A stretch of 64,000 bases of DNA from the NCBI GenBank assembly GCA_022821845.1, contig JAJECT010000035.1, positions 1-64,000 of the forward strand. Reading direction: 5' to 3'. A program made the translations under genes and the position numbers. Within the stretch, counting starts at the first letter, position 1; every line of letters begins with the position of its first letter. The stretch comes from Rhodothermales bacterium (GTDB taxonomy: Bacteria > Bacteroidota > Rhodothermia > Rhodothermales > VXPQ01). Below are positions 11,123 through 19,728 of this stretch, piece after piece. The notes beneath the pieces are model-generated. The model had not been told where the DNA came from. It saw nothing but the letters and a program-made list of their open reading frames with translations, and did no database searches.

Positions 11123-11391
11123 GCGACAGATTAATGGTGTTATAGCGAGGGAGGCCCCGAAGAACCTGAAGGGTAATCCAACGGAAAATGCGCAAGATAG
11201 ATTCGCCCCGAAAGGGTCTCTGCGCAATTTTACGAAAACCGACGGCGCGCAAGGGTGTACAAGGGCGTTGCTTATGCCAGCGCCTTGCCGTATTTTCGGG
11301 CGTTCCCGACAAAAAGTTTCTCACTGAGTCGCCGCAGCAGCATCGCTTCCCGTTTTGCGGAAAGCCTGCGGCCTCTTTCACCAACCTTACC

Positions 11392-11396
11392 GGAGG
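11392..11396 (+). promoter_or_regulatory. Strong Shine-Dalgarno site (GGAGG) for acpP
   Basis: GGAGG sits nine bases before the acpP ATG. Most genes in this window, as in Bacteroidota generally, lack such a site, so its presence ahead of a very abundant protein is notable. It also fixes the acpP start. Confidence 0.7.
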
Positions 11397-11405
11397 TTTT
11401 GAATC

Positions 11406-11645
11406 ATGGCGAACCCGATCTCAGAAAAGGTCACGTCTATCATCGTGGAAAAACTGGGCGTGGAAGAATCCGACGTCGTTTCCGACGCCTCGTTCACGAA
11501 CGACCTTGGCGCAGACTCGCTGGACACGGTCGAGCTGATCATGGAGTTTGAAAAGGAGTTCGATATCACCATTTCCGACGAGGACGCAGAAACCATCGCA
11601 ACGGTGGGAGACGCCGTGAGCTATCTCGAGGACAAGGTCTCGTAA
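11406..11645 (+). CDS. acpP: Acyl carrier protein
   Basis: This 79-residue acidic carrier holds growing acyl chains on a 4'-phosphopantetheine arm during fatty-acid synthesis. The arm attaches to S38 in the [10 protein letters not shown] motif. It is followed 24 bases later by fabF, the usual partner, but the rest of the fab genes are 36 kb away at 48.1-52.0 kb. It is divergent from metK. Confidence 0.97.
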   Translation: MANPISEKVTSIIVEKLGVEESDVVSDASFTNDLGADSLDTVELIMEFEKEFDITISDEDAETIATVGDAVSYLEDKVS

Positions 11646-11669
11646 GGCCGCGCTACGCCTACGCCCCGT

Positions 11670-12926
11670 ATGCCAAAAGAACGCAGAGTCGTCATCACGG
11701 GGATGGGCGCCCTGACCCCGCTTGGAAACTCCGTAGGCGCCTTCTGGGAAGCCATGATGCGGGGCGAAAGCGGCGCGGCGCCCATCACCCTGTTCGACAC
11801 GAAAGATTTCCCGACGAAGTTCGCTTGCGAACTCAAGGGGTTCGACGCCAGAGCCGTCCTTGGGTCCAAGGCGGTGAACCGGCTGGACCGGTTCGCCCAG
11901 TTCGCCGTGGTCGCCGCGGAACAGGCCGTGCACGACGCCGGCCTGGATCGGGAAGACCTCCCGCAAGCGCGCAAGGACCGCATCGGCGTCGTTTTCGGAA
12001 GCGGCATCGGCGGGTTGCAGACCTTTCAGGACCAGACCCGGGTTCACCTCGAAAGAGGCCCGCGCCGCATCTCGCCGTTCTTTATTCCGATGATGATCCC
12101 GGACATTGCAAGCGGGCATATTTCGATGAAATACGGGTTTCGGGGGCCGAATTATTGCATCGTTTCGGCGTGCGCCACGGGGAACAACAACATCGGGGAC
12201 GCCTACATGCTGATCCGGCAAGGACAAGCCGATGCGATCCTTTCGGGGGGGTCGGAGGCCAGCGTGACAGAACTTGGCGTAGGCGGGTTCAATGCGCTGC
12301 GGGCGCTCTCTACCCGAAACGACGACCCGGCTCGCGCCAGCCGTCCCTTCGACGCGAACCGCGACGGGTTCGTGCTGGGCGAAGGCGCCGGCGCGCTCGT
12401 GCTCGAAGAGTTGGGCCACGCCCAGGACCGGGGCGCGAACATTTACGCCGAAATTATCGGGGTAGGCATGTCCGCCGACGCACACCACATGACGGCCCCG
12501 GATCCGGAAGGAAGCGGGGCGGCGCTCGCCATGTATTCGCTCCTGCGGGATGCGGGCCTGCAAGCCGAAGAGGTGGATTACCTGAACATGCACGGGACCT
12601 CCACGCCCCTGGGCGACGTGGCGGAAACGAAAGCCGTCAAGCAAGTGTTCGGGACGCACGCCTACGACATGGCCCTGTCTTCCACCAAGAGCATGACGGG
12701 CCACTTGCTGGGCGCGGCGGGCGCGGTAGAAGCCATCGCAACCATCCTGGCGATCGTGCACGACCGCATTCCGCCTACGATCAATTTCGAGGAAAGCGAT
12801 CCGGCGTGCGACCTGGACTATGCGTTCAACGAACCGAAACCGCGCCCGGTGCGCGTCGGCGCCAGCAACGCGTTTGGCTTCGGCGGCCACAACACATCCG
12901 TCGCGTTCAGAAAATTCGAGGAATAA
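11670..12926 (+). CDS. fabF: 3-oxoacyl-[acyl-carrier-protein] synthase II
   Basis: This is the condensing enzyme for the elongation steps of type II fatty-acid synthesis. Its 418 residues carry the Cys-His-His triad: C168 in SACATGNN, H308 in NMHGTSTPLGD and H345 in KSMTGHLLGAAG. The C-terminal NAFGFGGHNTS segment is also present. It forms a two-gene unit with acpP. The downstream gene is convergent with a 28-base gap. Confidence 0.97.
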   Translation: MPKERRVVITGMGALTPLGNSVGAFWEAMMRGESGAAPITLFDTKDFPTKFACELKGFDARAVLGSKAVNRLDRFAQFAVVAAEQAVHDAGLDREDLPQARKDRIGVVFGSGIGGLQTFQDQTRVHLERGPRRISPFFIPMMIPDIASGHISMKYGFRGPNYCIVSACATGNNNIGDAYMLIRQGQADAILSGGSEASVTELGVGGFNALRALSTRNDDPARASRPFDANRDGFVLGEGAGALVLEELGHAQDRGANIYAEIIGVGMSADAHHMTAPDPEGSGAALAMYSLLRDAGLQAEEVDYLNMHGTSTPLGDVAETKAVKQVFGTHAYDMALSSTKSMTGHLLGAAGAVEAIATILAIVHDRIPPTINFEESDPACDLDYAFNEPKPRPVRVGASNAFGFGGHNTSVAFRKFEE

Positions 12927-12954
12927 TCGGGCCGCGCACGAGGCGCTGATTACG

Positions 12955-13248
12955 TCACCGAAACACGATCTCCTCGATGCGCAGCGAGCCCAGCCGCTCG
13001 TTGAGCCGGTCCCGCCATCTTGAGCGATTCAGGTGCATGTCCTGACGATGGGCAGCGCTTGTTATGCGAACAAAAAGGGTTCGGTCCCGCACCCAGGCTC
13101 CGCCCATAACGTCGCCCGCCGACGGCCCGGCCAGTTCCCGCCACGTATCCACCACCGCCGCCTCCTCGAGGCGGTCCCGCATATTCATTCGGTCGATAAG
13201 GGCTTCCAGGACCTCGCTCAGCGGGCGGGACGTTCCGGATCGGGACAT
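12955..13248 (-). CDS. DUF721 (DciA-like) protein
   Basis: This small basic protein has 97 residues. Its fold signature matches DUF721: an N-terminal helix (LSEVLEALIDRMNMRDRLEE), VVDTWRELAGP, a central VRDRTLFVRITSAAHRQDM strand pair, and a C-terminal LGSLRIEEIVFR. Other members (DciA) load or recruit the replicative helicase DnaB, and in Bacteroidota a short version is usual. Whether this short form acts on the DnaB encoded at 34.1 kb is inference. Confidence 0.8.
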   Translation of the reverse strand: MSRSGTSRPLSEVLEALIDRMNMRDRLEEAAVVDTWRELAGPSAGDVMGGAWVRDRTLFVRITSAAHRQDMHLNRSRWRDRLNERLGSLRIEEIVFR

Positions 13249-13317
13249 GGCGGCGGCGGCGCTATGGTAAGGATACGCGGATCACAACCACTTCGAGCGG
13301 CAGGGCGCAGGCGGGCG

Positions 13318-14571
13318 TCAATGCGCGGGGGCTGTCTTGTCGGGCTCCGGTAAACCGCGCCACACCATCAGCCCCATAACCAGCACGGCGACAATGGCCA
13401 GAAGCGTATTGCTCCAGTAGCCGTACCGGGCATAGGCAAGGCCGGCAAGCGCGCCGCTGATGCCGATGCCGACTTGCCCCGACGCAATCGCGAAACTCAT
13501 CAACATGCCCCGGCTGCTGGACGGAACAAGGGCGCTAAGCAAGGACTGGAGCGGGCTGATGCGCAGGGCAAGCAACAACATGGCCGCCGTGAACAGCACG
13601 CTGGCGATCCACATGCTGTCGTCGCCCAGCCAGGTCATCAGCGGCATGGCGATGGCCAGGCCGATGCACGACCAGATAACCAGCGGCTTGCGGCCAACGC
13701 GGTCGGACAATTTTCCGGCGGCGGGCCCCGCAACCACATGGGCCAGCCCCCCGAACAAAAAGAGCGCCGCAATGGCTTCCCCGCGCACGTGCAATTCGCG
13801 CTCCAGCCAGGACGGAAGGTACACGAGATACAGGCCCACCCCGAGGAACGTGAGGAAATAAACCAGCGCCGCGTTCCGCGTAACGGGCCGGCGGCAAAGG
13901 GCAATATAATCCGAAACGGCCCGCCCCACGGAAAGACGGCGAACGTCCCGCTGCACATCCGGCTGCGGAACCGCCCTCCAGATCAACAGGAAGGCGCCCG
14001 TCATGGTGACCGCAAACATCAGAAACGGCCAGCGGTAATCGCCGAACTCTGCAAGGAGCGTCCCGAGGGGAATGCCGACTACCTGCCCCACCGCAATCCC
14101 GCTCATCACCCATCCATTGGCCCAGCCCCGCCGGTCATAGGGGAAATAATCCCCTACGTACGCGACGGCGGCTCCGCTTAGCGCGCCGCCCGCCATCCCT
14201 GCCAGCGCGCGCACGGCAAGCAGGGACGCGTACGTATCGGCCAGGGCGTGCAGATACAAACACGCGGCCATGAAACCCGTCCCGACCAGCAGAATCCGGC
14301 GCCGCCCGATCTTGTCGGAAATGGGGCCCGTAACCAGGGCGAAAAGGCCCAGCATCACGGCATAGGACGTAACCAGCGTGCCAAGCAGCGACTCCTTCAC
14401 GGCCAGCGCCTCCGCAATGCGGGGCAAAATGGGCGAAATCACGATGACCTGGCTGCTGGCGGAAAACACCATGAGCCAGAGGGCGAAAAGGATCAGGAAA
14501 TCCCGGCGAGAAAGCTTGGACAATGTGATTTTTCCGGGAAGTACTGGAGAGAGGGCTGTTTTTTTGCGCAA
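13318..14571 (-). CDS. MFS transporter (drug/sugar efflux type)
   Basis: This inner-membrane protein has 417 residues and about 12 hydrophobic segments. The MFS motif A appears between TM2 and TM3 (GPISDKIGRRRILLVG) and again in the second half (GKLSDRVGRKPLVI). A motif C-like GVSGG region (SGIAVGQVVGIPLG) in TM5 suggests an antiporter of the efflux type. The substrate cannot be inferred. It is divergent from the TonB receptor gene. Confidence 0.85.
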   Translation of the reverse strand: MRKKTALSPVLPGKITLSKLSRRDFLILFALWLMVFSASSQVIVISPILPRIAEALAVKESLLGTLVTSYAVMLGLFALVTGPISDKIGRRRILLVGTGFMAACLYLHALADTYASLLAVRALAGMAGGALSGAAVAYVGDYFPYDRRGWANGWVMSGIAVGQVVGIPLGTLLAEFGDYRWPFLMFAVTMTGAFLLIWRAVPQPDVQRDVRRLSVGRAVSDYIALCRRPVTRNAALVYFLTFLGVGLYLVYLPSWLERELHVRGEAIAALFLFGGLAHVVAGPAAGKLSDRVGRKPLVIWSCIGLAIAMPLMTWLGDDSMWIASVLFTAAMLLLALRISPLQSLLSALVPSSSRGMLMSFAIASGQVGIGISGALAGLAYARYGYWSNTLLAIVAVLVMGLMVWRGLPEPDKTAPAH

Positions 14572-14712
14572 AAAACACGCAACGGCGCATCCTTAATATT
14601 CTGGTAATGTGGCGAGCGTATGTTTCGCCCCGTGAACAAGCGAACCGGCTGTAAGATACGGTACGGCGCGCTTCGCACAAGAGCCACTTGCCAAATCATC
14701 CATTTTACCGAC

Positions 14713-17601
14713 ATGTTACGATTATACAGGCGTCTCGCGCTGGTCGCTTGTCTCGGATCCTTGCTGCTTGCCTTGCCGGCCGCGGCGCAATCCGCGAAAC
14801 CGGGGGGCATCGCGGGCGCCGTGGTGGACTCCGAAACCGGAGAAACCCTCATCGGCGCGAATGTGGTTATCGAGGGTACCCTTGTCGGCGCGACCACCGA
14901 CCTGGACGGAAACTACACGATTCGGCCGGTAGGGCCGGGGACGTACAATGTCGTTTTTTCCTACATCGGCTACACGAGCGTTACCGTGACGGACGTCGTC
15001 GTGACGGCCGGCGAATCCACCGTCGTCAACCTGGCGCTTGCGCCACAGGCCATTGGCCTGGACGAAGTGGTGGTGGCGGCCCGCGCGCTGGAAAACACAG
15101 AGGCCTCCCTTCTGAAACAGCGGCAGAAGGCCGCCGCCGTAAGCGACGCGATCAGCGCCGAAGCCATCGGGCGGTCTGGCAGTTCCACCGCGGCGGACGC
15201 CATGGAGAAAGTAACGGGCGTATCCGTCGTGGGAGGCAAATATGTGTATGTGCGGGGCCTCGGCGACCGGTACATGAATACGCAACTCAATGGCGCCACG
15301 CTGCCGAGCGCGGATCCGGACCGCAACGCCGTACCGCTGGACCTTTTCCCGGCGAACCTGCTGGACAATATCGTTACCTCGAAAACCTTTACCCCGGACA
15401 AGCCGGGGAGCTTCTCCGGCGGCTCGGTAAACATCGGGACGAAAGCCTTCCCGGACGATTTTACCGTTTCGTTCTCTACTTCGATCAGCTACAAGGGCAA
15501 TATCGGACCGGGCAGCGATTTTCTCTCCTACGAAGGAGGCTCCGCCGGGTGGCTGGGCAACAACGGAGGGACGCACACCTTGCCCGAGGTTTTCAACAAC
15601 CCGAATCTGGATATTCCGAATATCGGCAATGCGTTCACGAACCAGGAGGCGGCGCAGGAACTGGACCGGCTTTCGAGGACCTTCAATGGCGTCATGGCGC
15701 CCACGCGGCTTTCCGCTCCGGTGAACCAAAGCTACAGTTTTTCGCTGGGGAACCAGATTCCCGTGTTCGGGCGGCCCCTCGGCGTCATCGCCAGCCTTAG
15801 CTACAGCCGAAACGTCCGGGAATACAAGGACGGCTCCACGGCGCGGTATACGCTCACAAGTTCCTCTTCGGAAGAACTCAACAACGATTTCCTGTTCACG
15901 GATCAGCGGGGGACGGACGAAGCGCTATGGGGCGTTCTTGTCAACGCCAGCTACAAGCCGCATTCGAAGCACGAACTGGGCTTCAACTACATGAACAACC
16001 GGAGCGGCGAATCCACGGCGCGCTACCAGTTCGGCGCGTTTCCGCGCGATTTCGACGAAGGGTCCACCTACGAAACCCGTACGCTTCAGTATGTGTCGCG
16101 GGAGCTCGATAGTTATCAGGCCCGCGGAGAGCATGTGCTCTTCGGCGACAGCGGGCTGAAAATCGAATGGACGGGGTCGCTTGCGAACACCGTGCAGGAC
16201 GAGCCGGACTTGCGGTTCTTCACGAACCATTACACGACCTCCGAACGAGGCGGCGAGACAAGAACGTCCTATTCTGTCAGCCCGGCGCTGTATCCTGTGC
16301 CGACGCGCTATTTCCGCACCATGGAAGAAGCATTGCAGAGCGGAGCGCTGGATGCGTCGGCGCCGTTCCGGCAGTGGAGCGGGTTGTCCGCGCAGGCGAA
16401 GGCGGGCGGGAGTTTCGAGCGCAAAACCCGCGATTTCCGCGAACGCCGCTTCGAATTCCAGCAGGACAAGCTGCGCTACGACGGGGATCCGTCCGCCTTC
16501 TTTGGACCCGAGGGCCTGGGCATGCTGGAAGACGCCAGCACGGAGCGGTTTTTCCGGTTCGGGAACTATATCTTCGACGCCTCGGCGGCGGCCGGCAACT
16601 ACGACGGAAGCCAGGACATCGTGGCGGGCTATCTCATGCTGGACGTCCCGCTGACCCGTAGCCTGCGCGCCATCGGGGGCTTGCGCGTGGAAACCACGAA
16701 CATGGCGGTAACCAGCGCGGACAGCTCGCTGACCCGGGGCGCGATAGACACGCGGGACATTTTGCCCTCCATGAACCTGGTGTACGAGGTTCGGGAGAAT
16801 ATGAACGCGCGGTTGGCGCAAGGCCGGACGCTGGCGCGCCCGAACTTCCGGGAATTCGCCCCCTACGCTTCGTTCAACTTCATCGGCGATTACATCTATC
16901 TGGGCAACCCGGAGATCGAACGTACGCTGATCGACAATTACGACGCGCGCTGGGAATGGTTTACTCGCCCGGGCGAGATTCTGGCGGTAAGCGCTTTCTA
17001 TAAATATTTCCGGAACCCGATCGAACGGGCCATTAATCCGCGCGCGGCGGCGTCCACGCCGAACATACAATTCCAGAATACCGACCACGCCACGGTGTAC
17101 GGCGTGGAAATCGAAGCCCGGAAAAACCTGGATCAACTGGCTGGCTTTCTGCGGTTCGTACAGGCCGGCGCCAACGTATCCCTTGTGCGCTCCCGGGTAG
17201 CGATCGAGCCGAACGAACTGGAGCTTATCCGCGCCCTGCGGCCAAACGCGTCGGACACGCGCCCCCTGCAAGGCCAATCTCCGTATATGATCAACCTGGA
17301 CCTCGCCTACGACAACCCGGAGATCGGCGCGACGGTCAGCGCATATTATAATGTGTTCGGCCCCCGGCTGGACCGCGTGGCCTCGGGCGGCACCCCGAAC
17401 ATCTTCGAGCAACCGAGGCATATCGTAGACCTCACGGTCAAGAAGTCCCTCTGGTTCAATTTCTCGCTCAAGGGCTCCGTAAAGAATCTGCTGGACCAGG
17501 AAACCGTGTTTGCGCACACGTACAACAGCAAGGATTTCTTTGCGGAATCCTATACGTTCGGGCGGTCCTTTTCGCTGGGCCTCGGCTACGCACTCGATTG
17601 A
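14713..17601 (+). CDS. TonB-dependent outer-membrane receptor with carboxypeptidase-like N-terminal domain
   Basis: This is a 962-residue outer-membrane transporter that takes up its ligand using TonB/ExbBD energy. It has a signal peptide (residues 1-25, ending PAAAQS). A CarboxypepD_reg-like beta domain follows at about 30-110 (GAVVDSETGETLIGANVVIEG), then a plug domain with VTGVSVVGGKYVYVRGLGDRY, then a 22-strand-type barrel ending in an aromatic C-terminus. The start at 14713 was chosen because it places the signal peptide at the N-terminus. The next gene encodes a secreted T9SS protein, as is common for this receptor class. The ligand is unknown. Confidence 0.9.
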   Translation: MLRLYRRLALVACLGSLLLALPAAAQSAKPGGIAGAVVDSETGETLIGANVVIEGTLVGATTDLDGNYTIRPVGPGTYNVVFSYIGYTSVTVTDVVVTAGESTVVNLALAPQAIGLDEVVVAARALENTEASLLKQRQKAAAVSDAISAEAIGRSGSSTAADAMEKVTGVSVVGGKYVYVRGLGDRYMNTQLNGATLPSADPDRNAVPLDLFPANLLDNIVTSKTFTPDKPGSFSGGSVNIGTKAFPDDFTVSFSTSISYKGNIGPGSDFLSYEGGSAGWLGNNGGTHTLPEVFNNPNLDIPNIGNAFTNQEAAQELDRLSRTFNGVMAPTRLSAPVNQSYSFSLGNQIPVFGRPLGVIASLSYSRNVREYKDGSTARYTLTSSSSEELNNDFLFTDQRGTDEALWGVLVNASYKPHSKHELGFNYMNNRSGESTARYQFGAFPRDFDEGSTYETRTLQYVSRELDSYQARGEHVLFGDSGLKIEWTGSLANTVQDEPDLRFFTNHYTTSERGGETRTSYSVSPALYPVPTRYFRTMEEALQSGALDASAPFRQWSGLSAQAKAGGSFERKTRDFRERRFEFQQDKLRYDGDPSAFFGPEGLGMLEDASTERFFRFGNYIFDASAAAGNYDGSQDIVAGYLMLDVPLTRSLRAIGGLRVETTNMAVTSADSSLTRGAIDTRDILPSMNLVYEVRENMNARLAQGRTLARPNFREFAPYASFNFIGDYIYLGNPEIERTLIDNYDARWEWFTRPGEILAVSAFYKYFRNPIERAINPRAAASTPNIQFQNTDHATVYGVEIEARKNLDQLAGFLRFVQAGANVSLVRSRVAIEPNELELIRALRPNASDTRPLQGQSPYMINLDLAYDNPEIGATVSAYYNVFGPRLDRVASGGTPNIFEQPRHIVDLTVKKSLWFNFSLKGSVKNLLDQETVFAHTYNSKDFFAESYTFGRSFSLGLGYALD

Positions 17602-17617
17602 CCTCCCCTTTTCACAT

Positions 17618-17669
17618 ACCGGAATGTCCTCGCGGGGCGGCCTTGGGGTCGCCCCGCTGCATTTCCGGT
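17618..17669 (+). terminator. Large hairpin after the TonB receptor gene
   Basis: An 11-bp stem (17632-17642 with 17647-17657, one G-T pair) closes a TTGG tetraloop. An outer arm, ACCGGAA...TTTCCGGT, extends it. There is no T-run, so it may be a 3' stabilising or attenuating structure rather than a simple terminator. It sits between the receptor and its T9SS partner. Confidence 0.5.
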
Positions 17670-17728
17670 CCATGTTACGAAACCGTTAACAACCTCCTTC
17701 CTTAACCAACCGACCCAACGTATCCACC

Positions 17729-19402
17729 ATGCATCGTACGCTACTTACTCTTGCGGCCTTCGCGCTGCTCCTGCTTGCGCCCCCGGTTGCAACCGCCCAG
17801 AACCTTGTCAATGCGCCGAATTCGATTACGGGCGCCGTCACGTGGACGGCGGACAACACCTATATCCTCGACGGCCATGTGTTTGTCGAGAACGGCGCTA
17901 CCCTCGCTATCGAGGCAGGCACCGTCGTAAAGGGCAAGCCCAACCCCGGAGCAAACGCTTCCGCCCTTATCGTGACGCGCGGCGGTAAAATCTACGCCAA
18001 CGGAACCGCCAGTAACCCCATCGTCTTCACCGCCGAAAGCGACGACGTGAACGATCCCGACGACCTGCCCCTGGACGCGCGAGGACTATGGGGCGGCGTT
18101 ATCATCCTCGGCAAGGCCACCCTGAATTCCACCCCCGGAGAAACGGCTATCGAAGGCGTGCCCGTCACCGAAGGACGCGGACTCTACGGCTGCGATCCGG
18201 CAGGCACGGGATCGAAGATCGCTTGCGACGACAAGGACGACTCCGGCGTCTTCCGCTATGTCTCCATTCGCTACGGCGGATCGGACATCGGCTCTGGAAA
18301 CGAAATCAACGGACTCACCATGGGCGGCGTCGGCTCCGGCACCACCATCGAGTACGTCGAAGTCTTCAACAACAAGGACGACGGCTTCGAATGGTTCGGA
18401 GGAACGGCCAACACCCGATACCTTATCTCCGCATTCAACGGAGACGACGCCATGGACTACGACGAAGGATTCCGCGGCAAGGGACAGTTCTGGTTCGTCG
18501 TACAGGCCGCAGACATCGGCGACCGCGCCGGAGAGCACGACGGAGGAACGGAGCCCGAAGACGGAAAACCCTACGCCGTACCCGTCATCTCCAACGCAAC
18601 CTACATTGGCTCCGGGGCCAACTCGACGAACGACGAGAACGACGACGCACTCGAAATGCGGGACAACGCGGGAGGCAAGTACTACAACTCGATCTTCCAC
18701 GACTTTCACGGCGGCGCCGTGGATATCGAAGACCTTGATTCGGGAGAAGACAGCCGCGCCCGCCTCGAAGCAGGCGACCTCGTGCTGGCCTACAACATCT
18801 TCGGATCGTTCGGCAACGACGATATCGCCGGAAGCGACTGGGAACGTGCATACCTGAAGGCGGCGGCGCAGGGCAACCGCATCGTCGATCCCATGCTGCG
18901 CGGCATAAGCCGCACGAACGACGGCGGACTGGACCCCCGACCGGCGCAAGGAAGCCCCGCGCGCTCGGGAGCCAACCACGACGCCCTCGACGACTGGTTC
19001 CTGCCCACCGGATATGTCGGAGCCTTTGGCGATGTGAACTGGGCGGCAAACTGGTCCTTTATCTCCAAAGCAGGCATCCTGACCAGCGCGGGCGCCCCCG
19101 AACCCACGTCGGCTGAGCCCCTCGGCGACGAAATTCCGTCTGCTTTCGCGCTGGGCCAGAACTATCCGAACCCGTTCAATCCGTCCACGACGATTGAATT
19201 TTCGCTGGAAACGGCGCAAAACGTCACGCTCTCGGTCTATGACATGCTGGGCCGACAGGTGCGGACGCTGATAGACGGCGTACAGGCAGCGGGCCAGTAT
19301 CGTGTTTCGTTCGACGGGGCAGACCTCGCCAGCGGCGCGTACCTGTACGTTCTGCGGACCGAGCGACATGTCGCCGCAAAGACGATGTCGCTCCTCAAAT
19401 AA
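17729..19402 (+). CDS. Secreted repeat-rich protein with T9SS sorting domain
   Basis: This 557-residue exported protein has a signal peptide (MHRTLLTLAAFALLLLAPPV...TAQ, about 1-24). A long region with parallel-beta-helix character follows (VENGATLAIEAGTVVKG, GLWGGVIILGKA, RYVSIRYGGSDIGSGNEING, EYVEVFNNKDDGFEWFGG). The final about 85 residues are a T9SS type A domain (NYPNPFNPSTTIEFSL ... GAYLYVLRTE). Relatives of this family are widespread in Bacteroidota beside TonB receptors, but their function is not established to my knowledge. Codon choice in the middle is narrow (mostly GGC/GGA, CTC, ATC, GTC, AAC), which fits high expression. It probably works with the receptor upstream. Confidence 0.8.
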   Translation: MHRTLLTLAAFALLLLAPPVATAQNLVNAPNSITGAVTWTADNTYILDGHVFVENGATLAIEAGTVVKGKPNPGANASALIVTRGGKIYANGTASNPIVFTAESDDVNDPDDLPLDARGLWGGVIILGKATLNSTPGETAIEGVPVTEGRGLYGCDPAGTGSKIACDDKDDSGVFRYVSIRYGGSDIGSGNEINGLTMGGVGSGTTIEYVEVFNNKDDGFEWFGGTANTRYLISAFNGDDAMDYDEGFRGKGQFWFVVQAADIGDRAGEHDGGTEPEDGKPYAVPVISNATYIGSGANSTNDENDDALEMRDNAGGKYYNSIFHDFHGGAVDIEDLDSGEDSRARLEAGDLVLAYNIFGSFGNDDIAGSDWERAYLKAAAQGNRIVDPMLRGISRTNDGGLDPRPAQGSPARSGANHDALDDWFLPTGYVGAFGDVNWAANWSFISKAGILTSAGAPEPTSAEPLGDEIPSAFALGQNYPNPFNPSTTIEFSLETAQNVTLSVYDMLGRQVRTLIDGVQAAGQYRVSFDGADLASGAYLYVLRTERHVAAKTMSLLK

Positions 19403-19513
19403 CCCTCTCCGCTGCGGCAATCCGGCGCACATTCTGGCGACACGGCAGGTGGCCTACGTATCCCCGCCGCGCCGGTTGTCCGCAGCGGCGTTTTTGACGC
19501 CTTCGGCGATACG

Positions 19514-19550
19514 GGGCCGGGCCTGACAATCAGGTCCGGCCCTTGTATTT
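19514..19550 (+). terminator. Rho-independent terminator
   Basis: A 13-bp stem (19514-19526 with 19530-19542, one G-T pair) with a three-base loop is followed by TTGTATTTT. It lies 110 bases after the T9SS gene and ends that transcript. Confidence 0.85.
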
Positions 19551-19631
19551 TCCAAAGCCCTCAATTGTAACAATGTAGCAACGACCCGGCAAAGGTGTTG
19601 CACCGGGAGGAGGGGATGGCTACCTTCCAGA

Positions 19632-19645
19632 GATACGCTGATTAA
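19632..19645 (+). repeat. Dispersed motif copy (GATACGCTGATTAA)
   Basis: One of several intergenic copies with core GATACGCTGA. It lies 83 bases before recJ and in the same direction. See the matching entries at 28.3, 36.5 and 59.6 kb. Confidence 0.5.
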
Positions 19646-19728
19646 GCCCGCAAAGCGCAGAGGCCGCGAAGAATGCGCTGGCGCGGAATGACGAATCTTT
19701 GCGGCATTTTTTGGTAAGCCGTCCCCTG

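Noticed and set aside
11123..11405. SAM riboswitch upstream of metK
   Set aside because: I read the minus-strand leader and found no SAM-I or SAM-II core pattern; a covariance-model search would settle it.
15925..17673. Long minus-strand open frame opposite the TonB receptor gene
   Set aside because: Antisense shadow of a well-supported gene; composition typical of GC-rich reverse frames.
18086..19432. Long minus-strand open frame opposite the T9SS protein
   Set aside because: Antisense shadow; no start context and no recognisable domain.
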